From NCBI GenBank assembly GCA_945861785.1, contig CAMAWD010000018.1, positions 1 to 64,000 on the forward strand: a stretch of 64,000 nucleotides of DNA. Direction: 5' to 3'. Origin of the DNA: Rhodoferax sp. OV413 (lineage in GTDB: Bacteria; Pseudomonadota; Gammaproteobacteria; Burkholderiales; Burkholderiaceae_C). Shown here piece after piece: positions 41,747-49,838 of this stretch. The position numbers were made by a program, and so were the translations under genes. The first letter of the stretch is position 1; each line of letters opens with the position of its first letter. Under the pieces are notes generated by a model. It ran no database searches, was not told where the DNA came from, and saw nothing but the letters and a program-made list of their open reading frames with translations.

Positions 41747-41843
41747 ATGGGATTGCAAGAAACCTCCTGCGCTTTAGGCCTGCTGCTGGTAGCGGACCCT
41801 GCACCAGCAACGATGCCTGGAAATTTCGTATTACTACAATATG

Positions 41844-41857
41844 GTAGCGTTACATAC
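41844..41857. promoter_or_regulatory. GTAT-N6-ATAY-type palindrome (one mismatch)
   Basis: GTAGCGTTACATAC lies about 100 bases before the Baeyer-Villiger monooxygenase start in an AT-rich stretch. Confidence 0.45.
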
Positions 41858-41960
41858 GTGATGATGGAGTGTAGATATTGGAACAGCCAGCCAGCGTACT
41901 GCTTCACCAGGCGAGAGTTGGCGACCCGGCCGCCTGTCGTTGATACAAAGGAATTTCAGC

Positions 41961-43793
41961 ATGCCTGTCGATCCCGTGCTCGCCAGCCTTATGGGCGGCG
42001 TTGATTTTGACCCAGACCGGTTGCGGGAGAGATACAACCAGGAACGTGACAAACGGCTGAAACCCGAGCGCAACAGTCAGTACGTCGAGGTCGCCGCCGA
42101 CTTCTCCTACTTTGTTGACGACCCCTACGTCGAGCCTGGATTCCAGCGCGACCCGCTTTTCGACGAAGTGGAGGTCGTGATTGTGGGGGGGGGCTTCGGC
42201 GGCCTGATGATGGGTGGGCGCCTGCGTGCCGCCGGCTTCGAGCACATCCGTGTGATCGACAAGGCCGGTGACTTCGGCGGGACCTGGTACTGGAACCGCT
42301 ACCCCGGTGTAGGCTGCGACATCGAGTCGTATGTCTATCTGCCGTTCCTCGAGGAGACCGGTTTCAGTCCCCGGCACAAGTACTCCTTTGGCAGCGAGAT
42401 TTTCGAGTACTCCAAGGTCCTGGCGCTGCACTTCAACCTTTACGCGGACACCTGCTTCCAGACGCAGGTGACCGAATTGCGCTGGGACGCCGAGGCCGCC
42501 CGCTGGGTGATCAGCACCGACCGCGGTGACCGCATGCGCGCGAAATACGTGGTGCTGTCCAGCGGGGCGTTCGACCGGCCCAAATTGCCCGGTCTGCCCG
42601 GCATCCAGGATTTCAAAGGCCACACCTTTCACACCTGCCGTTGGGACTACGGTTATACCGGTGGCGGCCCCCATGAGCCGCTGATCGGTCTGAAGGACAA
42701 GCGCGTCGGTATCATTGGCACCGGCGCGACTGCCATCCAGTGCATTCCCCATCTGGCCAGTGCGGCCAAGGAACTTTTGGTCTTCCAGCGTACGCCATCG
42801 TCGGTCGATGTCCGCAACAACTGCGAAACCGCAGCAGATTGGGTCAAATCACTGGAGCCCGGTTGGCAGAAGCGGCGGATGGACAACTTCGTGACCCTCA
42901 TCCATGGCGGAGAAGTCGACACGGATCTGGTCGCCGATGGCTGGACCGACATGTTCCAGAACCTGTCCGGATTTGCAGCCCGCCGTCGCGCCGAAGCGCT
43001 TGGTCGTGCCATCACCACGGCGGAGCGCCTGGAGTTGATGGAACTGGCCGATTTCAAGAAGATGGAGTCGGTCCGGGCCAGGGTCGCCTCGATCGTGAAG
43101 GACCCTGCAACTGCCGAGGCGCTCAAGCCCTGGTACCGGCAATTTTGCAAGCGTCCGTGTTTCCATGACGACTACCTTTCGACCTTCAACCGTCCAAACG
43201 TCAGGCTGGTGGATACCGCCGGGCTGGGGGTCGAACGCCTGACTGCCGATGCGGTGGTGGTCGACGGCAAGCCCTACGCGGTCGATTGCCTGATCTTCGC
43301 CACCGGCTTTGAAGTCGGAACACCTTACGTGCGCCGCAATGGTTACGAGGTTCTCGGTCGTGACGGGCGCAAGCTTTCTGAACACTGGGCGCAGGGTGTT
43401 CGCACGCTGCATGGCCTGCAGACGCATGGGTTCCCCAACCTCTTCTTCACTGGTTTCACGCAAACCGGTTTCACCTTCCTGGTGCCGTTTTCGCTCAACG
43501 AGCAGGCGACCAACGTCGCCTACATCATGAGCCAGGCGCGCTCCCGAGGCACTGGCGTGGTCGAGGCTTGCGCGGCGGGCGAGCAAGCTTGGTGTGACGA
43601 GATGCGGTCCAAGGCGCATGTCGGTGACCAGTTCTATGGCTCCTGTACGCCGGGCTACTTCAACAACGAGGGCAATCTGCAGAACCCGTTCGGCTTCTAC
43701 GCGGGCAACTATGGCGGCGGTCCGATGAAGTTCATGCAGATCCTGCATGACTGGCGCGCGCAAGGTGGGCTCGAGGGCGTCGACATTCGTTGA
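41961..43793 (+). CDS. Type I Baeyer-Villiger monooxygenase
   Basis: This 610-residue flavoprotein inserts oxygen next to a ketone, using FAD, NADPH and O2. It has the FAD motif GGGFGG (76-81), the fingerprint Phe218-x-Gly220-x3-His224-x3-Trp228-Asp229, and the NADP motif GTGATA (253-258). The 70-residue N-terminal extension and overall length match the cyclopentadecanone/steroid monooxygenase branch better than short cyclohexanone enzymes. ATG 41961 follows AAAGGAA. It stands alone with its own promoter region. Its product would be a lactone or ester, which the esterase at 48753 could open. Confidence 0.92.
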   Translation: MPVDPVLASLMGGVDFDPDRLRERYNQERDKRLKPERNSQYVEVAADFSYFVDDPYVEPGFQRDPLFDEVEVVIVGGGFGGLMMGGRLRAAGFEHIRVIDKAGDFGGTWYWNRYPGVGCDIESYVYLPFLEETGFSPRHKYSFGSEIFEYSKVLALHFNLYADTCFQTQVTELRWDAEAARWVISTDRGDRMRAKYVVLSSGAFDRPKLPGLPGIQDFKGHTFHTCRWDYGYTGGGPHEPLIGLKDKRVGIIGTGATAIQCIPHLASAAKELLVFQRTPSSVDVRNNCETAADWVKSLEPGWQKRRMDNFVTLIHGGEVDTDLVADGWTDMFQNLSGFAARRRAEALGRAITTAERLELMELADFKKMESVRARVASIVKDPATAEALKPWYRQFCKRPCFHDDYLSTFNRPNVRLVDTAGLGVERLTADAVVVDGKPYAVDCLIFATGFEVGTPYVRRNGYEVLGRDGRKLSEHWAQGVRTLHGLQTHGFPNLFFTGFTQTGFTFLVPFSLNEQATNVAYIMSQARSRGTGVVEACAAGEQAWCDEMRSKAHVGDQFYGSCTPGYFNNEGNLQNPFGFYAGNYGGGPMKFMQILHDWRAQGGLEGVDIR

Positions 43794-43836
43794 ACTGCCA
43801 GCGCCTGCAAGGGGGTTTTGCTTTCGCCCTGGGGCT

Positions 43837-43857
43837 GCACACCGGTCTTTTGTGTGC
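43837..43857. terminator. Weak stem-loop after the monooxygenase gene
   Basis: GCACAC and GTGTGC form a six-pair stem 44 bases past the monooxygenase stop, with a TTTT in the loop rather than after the stem. Function is uncertain. Confidence 0.3.
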
Positions 43858-43914
43858 CCGAGAAGGCCTGCATTCTCTGCGGATTAGACAGGCATAAATT
43901 CAGGTTTGAATATC

Positions 43915-43928
43915 GTATGCAAGTATGC
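43915..43928. promoter_or_regulatory. GTAT-N6-ATAY-type site with tandem GTATGC
   Basis: GTATGCAAGTATGC contains two direct GTATGC hexamers and differs from the palindrome by one base. It lies 51 bases before the ABC receptor start and would control the long importer-carboxylase operon. Confidence 0.45.
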
Positions 43929-43978
43929 TAATCTCCCGGCCGATAGATCGCCAATGTTGGCGGGAACAGGAGACAGAA

Positions 43979-45274
43979 ATGAAGACTGAAGGACGAGTTG
44001 ATGATCGATCTGCAGAGGGTCGTGCGGTTTCGTTAGTGCGAGTCAAGGGGCAAACCTGGCTTTCCAGGATGGCGGGCATTCCGCTGGCACGCCATGCGGC
44101 AGCCGGGGCGCTGGTTGCCGTGACGCTGCTTGCGACGTCCGGGCAGGCGCTCGCGCAAGCTGGCGGACCGATCCGCTTCATGGTGATTGCCGGCACGGGC
44201 CCGGGCACCACCGGCGCTGACATCGTGCCTGGCGCACTGGCGGCGGTCGAGGCCATCAATGCCCGGGGTGGTGTGAACGGCCGCAAGCTCGAGATGGAGC
44301 ATTGCGACCCCAAGAACGACCCGAACCGCGCCGGTGCCTGCGCGCGCAAGGCCGCTGGCGACGACACCATCCTGGCCACGGTCGGCAACGCGCTGCTGGG
44401 CGGTGGTGAACAAGTCAATCCGATCCTTGAGCAGGCCGGCATGGCCGCGATTGCCACCAAGGCCTACGTGCCTGCCGACTGGAACTCGCCCAGTGTCTTC
44501 ACCGTCGACCTCGGCGCTCCAAGTGGCGGTGCGGGTTCCGCGGTGATCCTGGCAGGTCGCGGTGCGAAGACTTTCACCGTGGTCAGCATCCAGGTGCCGG
44601 CGCTGGTGACCATGCTCGACTTTGTCGAGAAGCTGGTAATGCCGAACTTCCCCGGCACCAAGATCGACAAACGCGTGCTGATGCCGCCGGCGACCACCGA
44701 TGTGACGCCCTACGTCGCCGAGGCCCTGCGTGGCAATCCGGATGGTATTGCGGTCATCCCTACCCGCGGGCTGGCCATTCCGTTCATCCGCGCCCTGCGG
44801 GCCCAGGGATTCAAGGGAGTCATCACCACCGGTGCCACCGTGGTGGCGGCCGAGGACCTGTCCGGCCCGCTCAAGGGGTTCACCGACAACCTGATCCTGG
44901 CGGGTAGCTTCTCGCGCAGCGGCAAGGGCTGGGACGATTTTGCCGCTGCCATGGCGAAGTACCAGTCCACGGCCCAGTACACCGAGCAGGCGGTGGTGTC
45001 CTGGATCGGCGTGAACCAGCTGGCCTATGTGGCTGGCCGCATCAACGGTCCGCTCACGCGTGGCGGGATCCTGAAGGCCATGGGCGAACTGAAGGACTAC
45101 AGCACCGATGGCCTCACGCCCAACCTCGATTACTCCAAACCGATGGCGATCCCGGGTTATGTGCGTGCCTTCAACCCGACCACGGTGGAAGACAAAGTCG
45201 AGAACGACAAGATCGTCACGCCGCGTCCGGTGACATTCATCAACACCTTGACTGGCAAGAAGACAGAGCGCTAG
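43979..45274 (+). CDS. ABC importer substrate-binding protein, branched-chain amino acid type
   Basis: This 431-residue LivK-family receptor has a long N-region and then a hydrophobic signal core ending Gln-Ala-Leu-Ala-Gln (about residue 60). The mature part has the family features: ALAAVEAINARGGVNGRKLEM after the first strand, Cys-Asp-Pro-Lys-Asn-Asp and a late beta-rich lobe. AGGAGACAG precedes ATG 43979. It is the first gene of the importer operon; such systems often carry aromatic, terpenoid or other hydrophobic acids rather than amino acids. Confidence 0.9.
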   Translation: MKTEGRVDDRSAEGRAVSLVRVKGQTWLSRMAGIPLARHAAAGALVAVTLLATSGQALAQAGGPIRFMVIAGTGPGTTGADIVPGALAAVEAINARGGVNGRKLEMEHCDPKNDPNRAGACARKAAGDDTILATVGNALLGGGEQVNPILEQAGMAAIATKAYVPADWNSPSVFTVDLGAPSGGAGSAVILAGRGAKTFTVVSIQVPALVTMLDFVEKLVMPNFPGTKIDKRVLMPPATTDVTPYVAEALRGNPDGIAVIPTRGLAIPFIRALRAQGFKGVITTGATVVAAEDLSGPLKGFTDNLILAGSFSRSGKGWDDFAAAMAKYQSTAQYTEQAVVSWIGVNQLAYVAGRINGPLTRGGILKAMGELKDYSTDGLTPNLDYSKPMAIPGYVRAFNPTTVEDKVENDKIVTPRPVTFINTLTGKKTER

Positions 45275-45283
45275 CAGTCATCG

Positions 45284-45311
45284 GGCCGCCGCCGGTGCCA
45301 AGTTGGCGGCC
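45284..45311 (+). promoter_or_regulatory. Intercistronic stem-loop
   Basis: GGCCGCC and GGCGGCC can pair around 14 bases in the 75-base gap between the receptor and permease genes. Such structures often stabilise the receptor message or dampen downstream expression, giving more receptor than permease. Confidence 0.4.
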
Positions 45312-45349
45312 TGGCTCGGCGGCCGCCATCCACACACCGAAGAGGCCGT

Positions 45350-48043
45350 TTGAGCGATATTGTCAAATTCATGCTGCTGGGCCTGGGTGCCTCCGCGGTG
45401 TATTCACTCATCGCCAGCGGCGTGGTGCTGGTCTACCGGGGCTCCGGAGTCATCAACTTCGCGCAAGGGGGCTTCGCTCTCGTCGCTGGTTACGCGTATT
45501 TCGACCTGCATGACAAGCTCCCGCTCCCGCTGGCGATCCTGATCCCCATCCTGCTTGCCGCGCTGTGCGGCCTGGTCACGCAATGGCTGGTGATGTGGCC
45601 GATGCGCAACTCCTCGCCGCTGGCACGCGTGATCGCCACACTGGGCGTGCTGGCTGTGATCACCGAAGCGGCCCAGATGCGCTACGGCGACCAGCAGAAA
45701 TTTGTTGAGGGATTCCTGCCCTCGCACAGCCTGCGGCTCAGTGAATCGATCATTCTTCCGGTCGACCGGCTCTGGCTGTTCGCGATCGCGACCGCGCTTA
45801 CCGCCGCGTTATGGGCATGGTCGCGGTACTCGCGGTTCGGGCTGGCCACCTCCGCCGTGGGCGAGAACCAGGACGCGGCTTCGGCGCTGGGCTGGTCACC
45901 GCGCATGGTGGCAAGCGTCAACTGGACCCTGGGCGCCGGCCTGGCGGGTCTGGCTGGCGTGTTGCTCATTCCGATCTCCAGCATCAGCCCGGCGGCCTTC
46001 GCACTGACCATCGTGCCGGCACTGTCGGCAGCCTTGGTCGGCGGCTTCTCTTCCTTCTGGCTGACCCTCGTCGGTGCGCTCATCATCGGACTGCTCGAAT
46101 CGCAGGCGACCCGGTGGGTGTCGGCACCGGGGTGGAACGTGGCCGTTCCCTTTCTGGTCATCGTCACCATCCTGCTGCTGCGCGGGCGCGCGCTGCCGAT
46201 GCGCAGTTTCATGTCCGACCGCCTGCCCGCCGCGGGCAGCGGACGGGTTCACGTCGGCGGCTGCGTGGTGGCGGTCGGTTTGGCGGTCGGTTCTGTGCTG
46301 CTGGGCCCAGCGTCCTGGATCGACGCAATGACGACCTCGGCTATCTTTGCCATCATCAGCCTGTCGCTGGTGGTGGTGACCGGTTATTGCGGACAGATTT
46401 CGCTGGCCCAGTTTGCGCTGGCTGGCATGGGGGCGTTGTTTGCCAGCCGCCTGGCGGCGGTCTTTGCATTGCCATTTCCGCTGGCCCTGGTGCTGGGTGT
46501 CGCCCTCACCGTCCCGGTCGGCATTCTGGTTTCCCTGCCGGCGCTGCGTGCGCGGGGCGTCGACCTGGCGGTGGCCACGCTCGGGCTGGCGGTCGTGATG
46601 CAGTCCGTTGTACTGGGCAACCCGGAATTCACGGGGGGCCTGATGGGCACCAGTCTGAAGCCGCCCATCCTGTTCGGCCTGCGAATCGAATCGGTTGTGT
46701 ACCCGGCCCGTTATTCGATTGTCTGTCTGGGCCTGCTGCTGCTGGCCTGCCTGGTCGTGGCGAACATCCGGCGCGGCACGGCCGGGCGTCAACTGCTGGC
46801 GGTACGCGACAACGAGCGTGCCGCCGCCAGCGTGGGCGTGCACGTGATGGGTGCCAAGGTGTATGCGTTTGCGGTCGGTGCCGCGCTGGCGGCGCTGGGT
46901 GGTGTGCTGATCGCCTTCCGCAATCCGGCCGTGGAGTTCAGCCAGTTCTCTGCCCTGGGTTCGATCTCGGCAGTGATGGTGACCGTGATCGGTGGCCTGG
47001 GTTACATCGCCGGTGCGGTGGTGGGCGGGACCCTCGTGCCCGGCGCCTCGGTGGAGGACATCTTGCTGCATTTCGTGCGTCTGGATGGCAAGTGGACCCT
47101 GATCCTGGGCGTCTTGCTGGTGCTGCAAATTGTGCTGGTGCCGGACGGGCTGGTGCACCAGCAGGTGCATGCCATCCGGCATTTCATGGCGCGTCGGAGG
47201 GCGGCAACTGCTGCTGTGGCAGCGGCAGCGCAGGCCGCACTGGCGTCCCGGGAGATTGCGGCTATTCGGGTCACGCCCAGGACGCTGGAGTTGCGCAACA
47301 TTGGTGTGCGTTTTGGCGGCACGGTGGCGGTGGACGGGGTCAGCATGACCTTGCAACCGGGCGAAGTGGTGGGGCTTATCGGTCCCAATGGCGCCGGCAA
47401 GACCACCCTGATCGACGTCGCCACCGGATTTGTGCAGCCCACCAGCGGCGAAGTGCTGTTGGACGGGCGCATCATCTCCGCCGTGAGTGCGCAACAGCGG
47501 GTGCATCTGGGTGTGGCCCGGGCCTGGCAGTCACTGGAGTTGTTCAGCGTCATGACGGTGGAGGAAAACCTGCGCACTGCAGCCGAGCGCGGCACGCTGC
47601 GCGCGTACCTGAGCGACCTGGTCTGGCCGCGCAGACGGCCGCTGCCGGACATGGCCCGCGCCGCCATCCGTATCTTTGGCTTGCAGGACGTCCTGCAGGC
47701 TTATCCGGATTCACTGCCCTATGCGACCCGGCGGCTGGTGGGCATTGCCCGCGCCGTCGCCGCCGGTCCGTCGGTGCTACTTCTCGACGAGCCAGCCGCA
47801 GGCCTGGACGAACGCAGCACGCGCGAGTTGTCGGTGCTGATCCGTAAACTGGCGCGCCAGTGGGGGATTGCCGTGCTGCTGGTTGAGCACGACGTGGCCA
47901 TGGTGATGGACACCTGTGACCGTGTTGTGGCAGTCGAGTTCGGACGCGAGATCGTCACCGGCACGCCCGAGGTCGTGCGCAGCCACCCGCGCGTGATCGA
48001 GGCCTATCTGGGTCAACCGGCCAGCTCCGAGGTGGCGACTTGA
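45350..48043 (+). CDS. Fused ABC importer: LivH + LivM permeases + LivG ATPase
   Basis: One 897-residue chain contains three usually separate proteins. Residues about 1-290 are a LivH permease (GSGVINFAQGGFALVAGY). Residues about 310-630 are a LivM permease (VVVTGYCGQISLAQFALAGMGA). Residues about 645-897 are a LivG ATPase with Walker A Lys684 (GPNGAGKTT), a degenerate signature region (ATRRLVGIARAVAAGP) and Walker B LLLDEPAAGLD. TTG 45350 is supported by GAAGAGG upstream. The stop overlaps livF (TTGA). The canonical LSGGQ signature is altered to Pro-Tyr-Ala-Thr-Arg. Confidence 0.92.
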   Translation: MSDIVKFMLLGLGASAVYSLIASGVVLVYRGSGVINFAQGGFALVAGYAYFDLHDKLPLPLAILIPILLAALCGLVTQWLVMWPMRNSSPLARVIATLGVLAVITEAAQMRYGDQQKFVEGFLPSHSLRLSESIILPVDRLWLFAIATALTAALWAWSRYSRFGLATSAVGENQDAASALGWSPRMVASVNWTLGAGLAGLAGVLLIPISSISPAAFALTIVPALSAALVGGFSSFWLTLVGALIIGLLESQATRWVSAPGWNVAVPFLVIVTILLLRGRALPMRSFMSDRLPAAGSGRVHVGGCVVAVGLAVGSVLLGPASWIDAMTTSAIFAIISLSLVVVTGYCGQISLAQFALAGMGALFASRLAAVFALPFPLALVLGVALTVPVGILVSLPALRARGVDLAVATLGLAVVMQSVVLGNPEFTGGLMGTSLKPPILFGLRIESVVYPARYSIVCLGLLLLACLVVANIRRGTAGRQLLAVRDNERAAASVGVHVMGAKVYAFAVGAALAALGGVLIAFRNPAVEFSQFSALGSISAVMVTVIGGLGYIAGAVVGGTLVPGASVEDILLHFVRLDGKWTLILGVLLVLQIVLVPDGLVHQQVHAIRHFMARRRAATAAVAAAAQAALASREIAAIRVTPRTLELRNIGVRFGGTVAVDGVSMTLQPGEVVGLIGPNGAGKTTLIDVATGFVQPTSGEVLLDGRIISAVSAQQRVHLGVARAWQSLELFSVMTVEENLRTAAERGTLRAYLSDLVWPRRRPLPDMARAAIRIFGLQDVLQAYPDSLPYATRRLVGIARAVAAGPSVLLLDEPAAGLDERSTRELSVLIRKLARQWGIAVLLVEHDVAMVMDTCDRVVAVEFGREIVTGTPEVVRSHPRVIEAYLGQPASSEVAT

Positions 48044-48756
48044 GCGCCGTGCCGGGACCAGTGGTGCTGGAGGCGCGCGGCCTGTCGGCCGGTTATGGCC
48101 CGATCCCGGTCGTGAAAGCCCTGGATCTGTCGGTGCGCGCGGGCGAAATCGTCACCTTGCTGGGTGCCAACGGCGCCGGCAAGACCACCACACTCATGGC
48201 CCTGGCCGGCCTGCTGCCACCGAGCCAGGGCGAGGTGTTGCTGTTGGGCCGCAGCACCCGCGCGGCCCTGCACGAGCGCAGTCGCGCAGGGCTGGCCTAC
48301 GTGCCGGAGCAGCGCGGTATCTTTCGCAACCTGAGCACGATGGAAAACCTGCGCCTTGGGCGGGGCGATCCGGAGCTCGCCTTGAACCTGATGCCTGAAT
48401 TGCGGCCGCTCATCCACCGCCGCGCCGGTCTTCTCTCCGGCGGCGAGCAACAGATGCTGTCGGTCGCGCGCGCACTCGCCTCGCGCCCCGCAGTCCTGAT
48501 GTGCGACGAGTTGTCCCTGGGCCTGGCCCCGCTGATCGTGCACCGACTGCTGCAGGCGATCCAGGCAGCGGCCGGCCAGGGCGTCGGTGTGCTGCTGGTC
48601 GAGCAGCACGTGCGCGCGGCGCTGCAGGTCGCGCACCGGGCCTATGTGCTGCGTCGTGGGACCCTGGTCATCAGCGGCAGTGCCAGCGAGGTGCGTGCCC
48701 GGCTGGATGAAGTCGAGTCGAGCTACCTGTCGTCGGCCACCGAGGCGTCCGCATGA
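48040..48756 (+). CDS. livF: ABC importer ATPase, LivF type
   Basis: This 238-residue ATPase has Walker A LGANGAGKTT (Lys48), YVPEQRGIF typical of LivF, the signature LSGGEQQML and Walker B Val-Leu-Met-Cys-Asp-Glu. The residue after the Walker B glutamate is Leu instead of the usual Pro. It starts at TTG 48040 overlapping the stop of the fusion gene and would pair with its LivG domain. Its stop overlaps the esterase ATG (ATGA). Confidence 0.92.
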   Translation: MSAVPGPVVLEARGLSAGYGPIPVVKALDLSVRAGEIVTLLGANGAGKTTTLMALAGLLPPSQGEVLLLGRSTRAALHERSRAGLAYVPEQRGIFRNLSTMENLRLGRGDPELALNLMPELRPLIHRRAGLLSGGEQQMLSVARALASRPAVLMCDELSLGLAPLIVHRLLQAIQAAAGQGVGVLLVEQHVRAALQVAHRAYVLRRGTLVISGSASEVRARLDEVESSYLSSATEASA

Positions 48757-49838
48757 ACCCCGGCCGCCCGTCGGATCTGAGCCCGCACGGCGCCGACCCG
48801 CATCCAGCGGGCCCAGTGGGCGGCGCCGGGCAGCCGCCCGGGCTGCGCGATCCGCGGCTCGGCGTGCATCCGCCCTTCGATCCTGAACTGGCCGCTGTGC
48901 TGGCGGCAAGGCCGCAACTCTCGGTCTCGTTGTTGGCCCGGCACATCCCGAAATTGCGCGAGGCGCAGGCCGCCCCTGGCGCGCGCCTCGATGACACGCA
49001 GCTGTGTCTTGGCGGCGCGGTCCTGGTCGAAGAAACCAGCGTCGCAGCCAGCGAATCCGGCGTTCTGCTGCCGCTGCTGGTGTTGCGCCCGGCGCAGTTC
49101 GCCGGGCCGCGACCGGCCTTGGTTTTCTTCCATGGCGGCGGCATGGTGGCGGGCGACAACCGCTCAGGGATCGAGGTGCCGTTGGAGTGGGTCGTGCAGT
49201 TGGGGATGGTCGTGTTGTCGGTCGGTTACCGGCTGGCACCCGAACACCCGCACCCGGTGCCCGTGGAGGACTGTTATGCAGCTCTGTGCGCAGTGGCGCG
49301 GCAGCGTGCGGCCCTGGACATCGACACCGGCCCGCTGATGGTGGCTGGTGTCAGTTCTGGCGGCGGGCTGGCAGCGGGCGTAGCGCTGCTGGCCCGGGAC
49401 CGCGGTGGGCCGCAGGTGTCCGACCAGATCCTGATGTGCCCGATGCTGGACGACCAGGCGCGATTCCATTCCAGCGGCGAGTTGCTTCGCGAGGGTACAT
49501 GGGACGCGCGTTCCAACAAAACCGGCTGGGAGGCCCTGCTTGGGGCTGCGTGCGGGACGCCGCAGGTGCCACCCTGCGCAGCCCCCAGTCGCGCCGCGTC
49601 GCTGGCCGGCCTGCCGGCAGCCTACCTCGATGTCGGCGCGGTCGAGACCTTCCGCGATGAGGTGATCGACTATGCGGCCCGGCTGGCCCAGGAGGCCGTT
49701 TCCACCGAGCTGCATGTCTGGGCCGGCGCGTTCCATGGGTTCGACGTGCTGGCACCCGACGCCAGCGTGTCGCGCGCGGCGCGTGCCGCCCGGATCGACT
49801 ACTTGCGCCGCCGTCTGGGCGGCAGGACTGCCAAATGA
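48753..49838 (+). CDS. Alpha/beta-hydrolase esterase, hormone-sensitive-lipase family
   Basis: This 361-residue hydrolase has the HSL-family HGGG oxyanion motif (FFHGGGMVAGD), the nucleophile elbow GVSSGGG and a late His in AFHGFD with an upstream Asp/Glu. The first 45 residues are proline-rich and low in complexity. It may open the ester or lactone produced by the Baeyer-Villiger enzyme. Its start overlaps the livF stop and its own stop overlaps the carboxylase ATG (ATGA both times), so it is tightly coupled. Confidence 0.9.
   Translation: MNPGRPSDLSPHGADPHPAGPVGGAGQPPGLRDPRLGVHPPFDPELAAVLAARPQLSVSLLARHIPKLREAQAAPGARLDDTQLCLGGAVLVEETSVAASESGVLLPLLVLRPAQFAGPRPALVFFHGGGMVAGDNRSGIEVPLEWVVQLGMVVLSVGYRLAPEHPHPVPVEDCYAALCAVARQRAALDIDTGPLMVAGVSSGGGLAAGVALLARDRGGPQVSDQILMCPMLDDQARFHSSGELLREGTWDARSNKTGWEALLGAACGTPQVPPCAAPSRAASLAGLPAAYLDVGAVETFRDEVIDYAARLAQEAVSTELHVWAGAFHGFDVLAPDASVSRAARAARIDYLRRRLGGRTAK

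Larger units (their letters stand above)
41406..41960. other. 555-base gap with two hairpins and a promoter
   Basis: No gene is convincing. The left part holds a 12-bp perfect stem-loop (41575-41605), the middle a second 8-bp one (41724-41746), and the right part an AT-rich promoter stretch with a GTAG/ATAC palindrome (41844-41857). A minus-strand open frame across most of the gap (41392-41907) has no recognisable domain and lacks a ribosome site. Confidence 0.6.

Noticed and set aside
41392-41907. Minus-strand open frame of 171 codons in the gap before the monooxygenase
   Set aside because: No family, no ribosome site, mixed low-complexity composition, and it runs through both hairpins.
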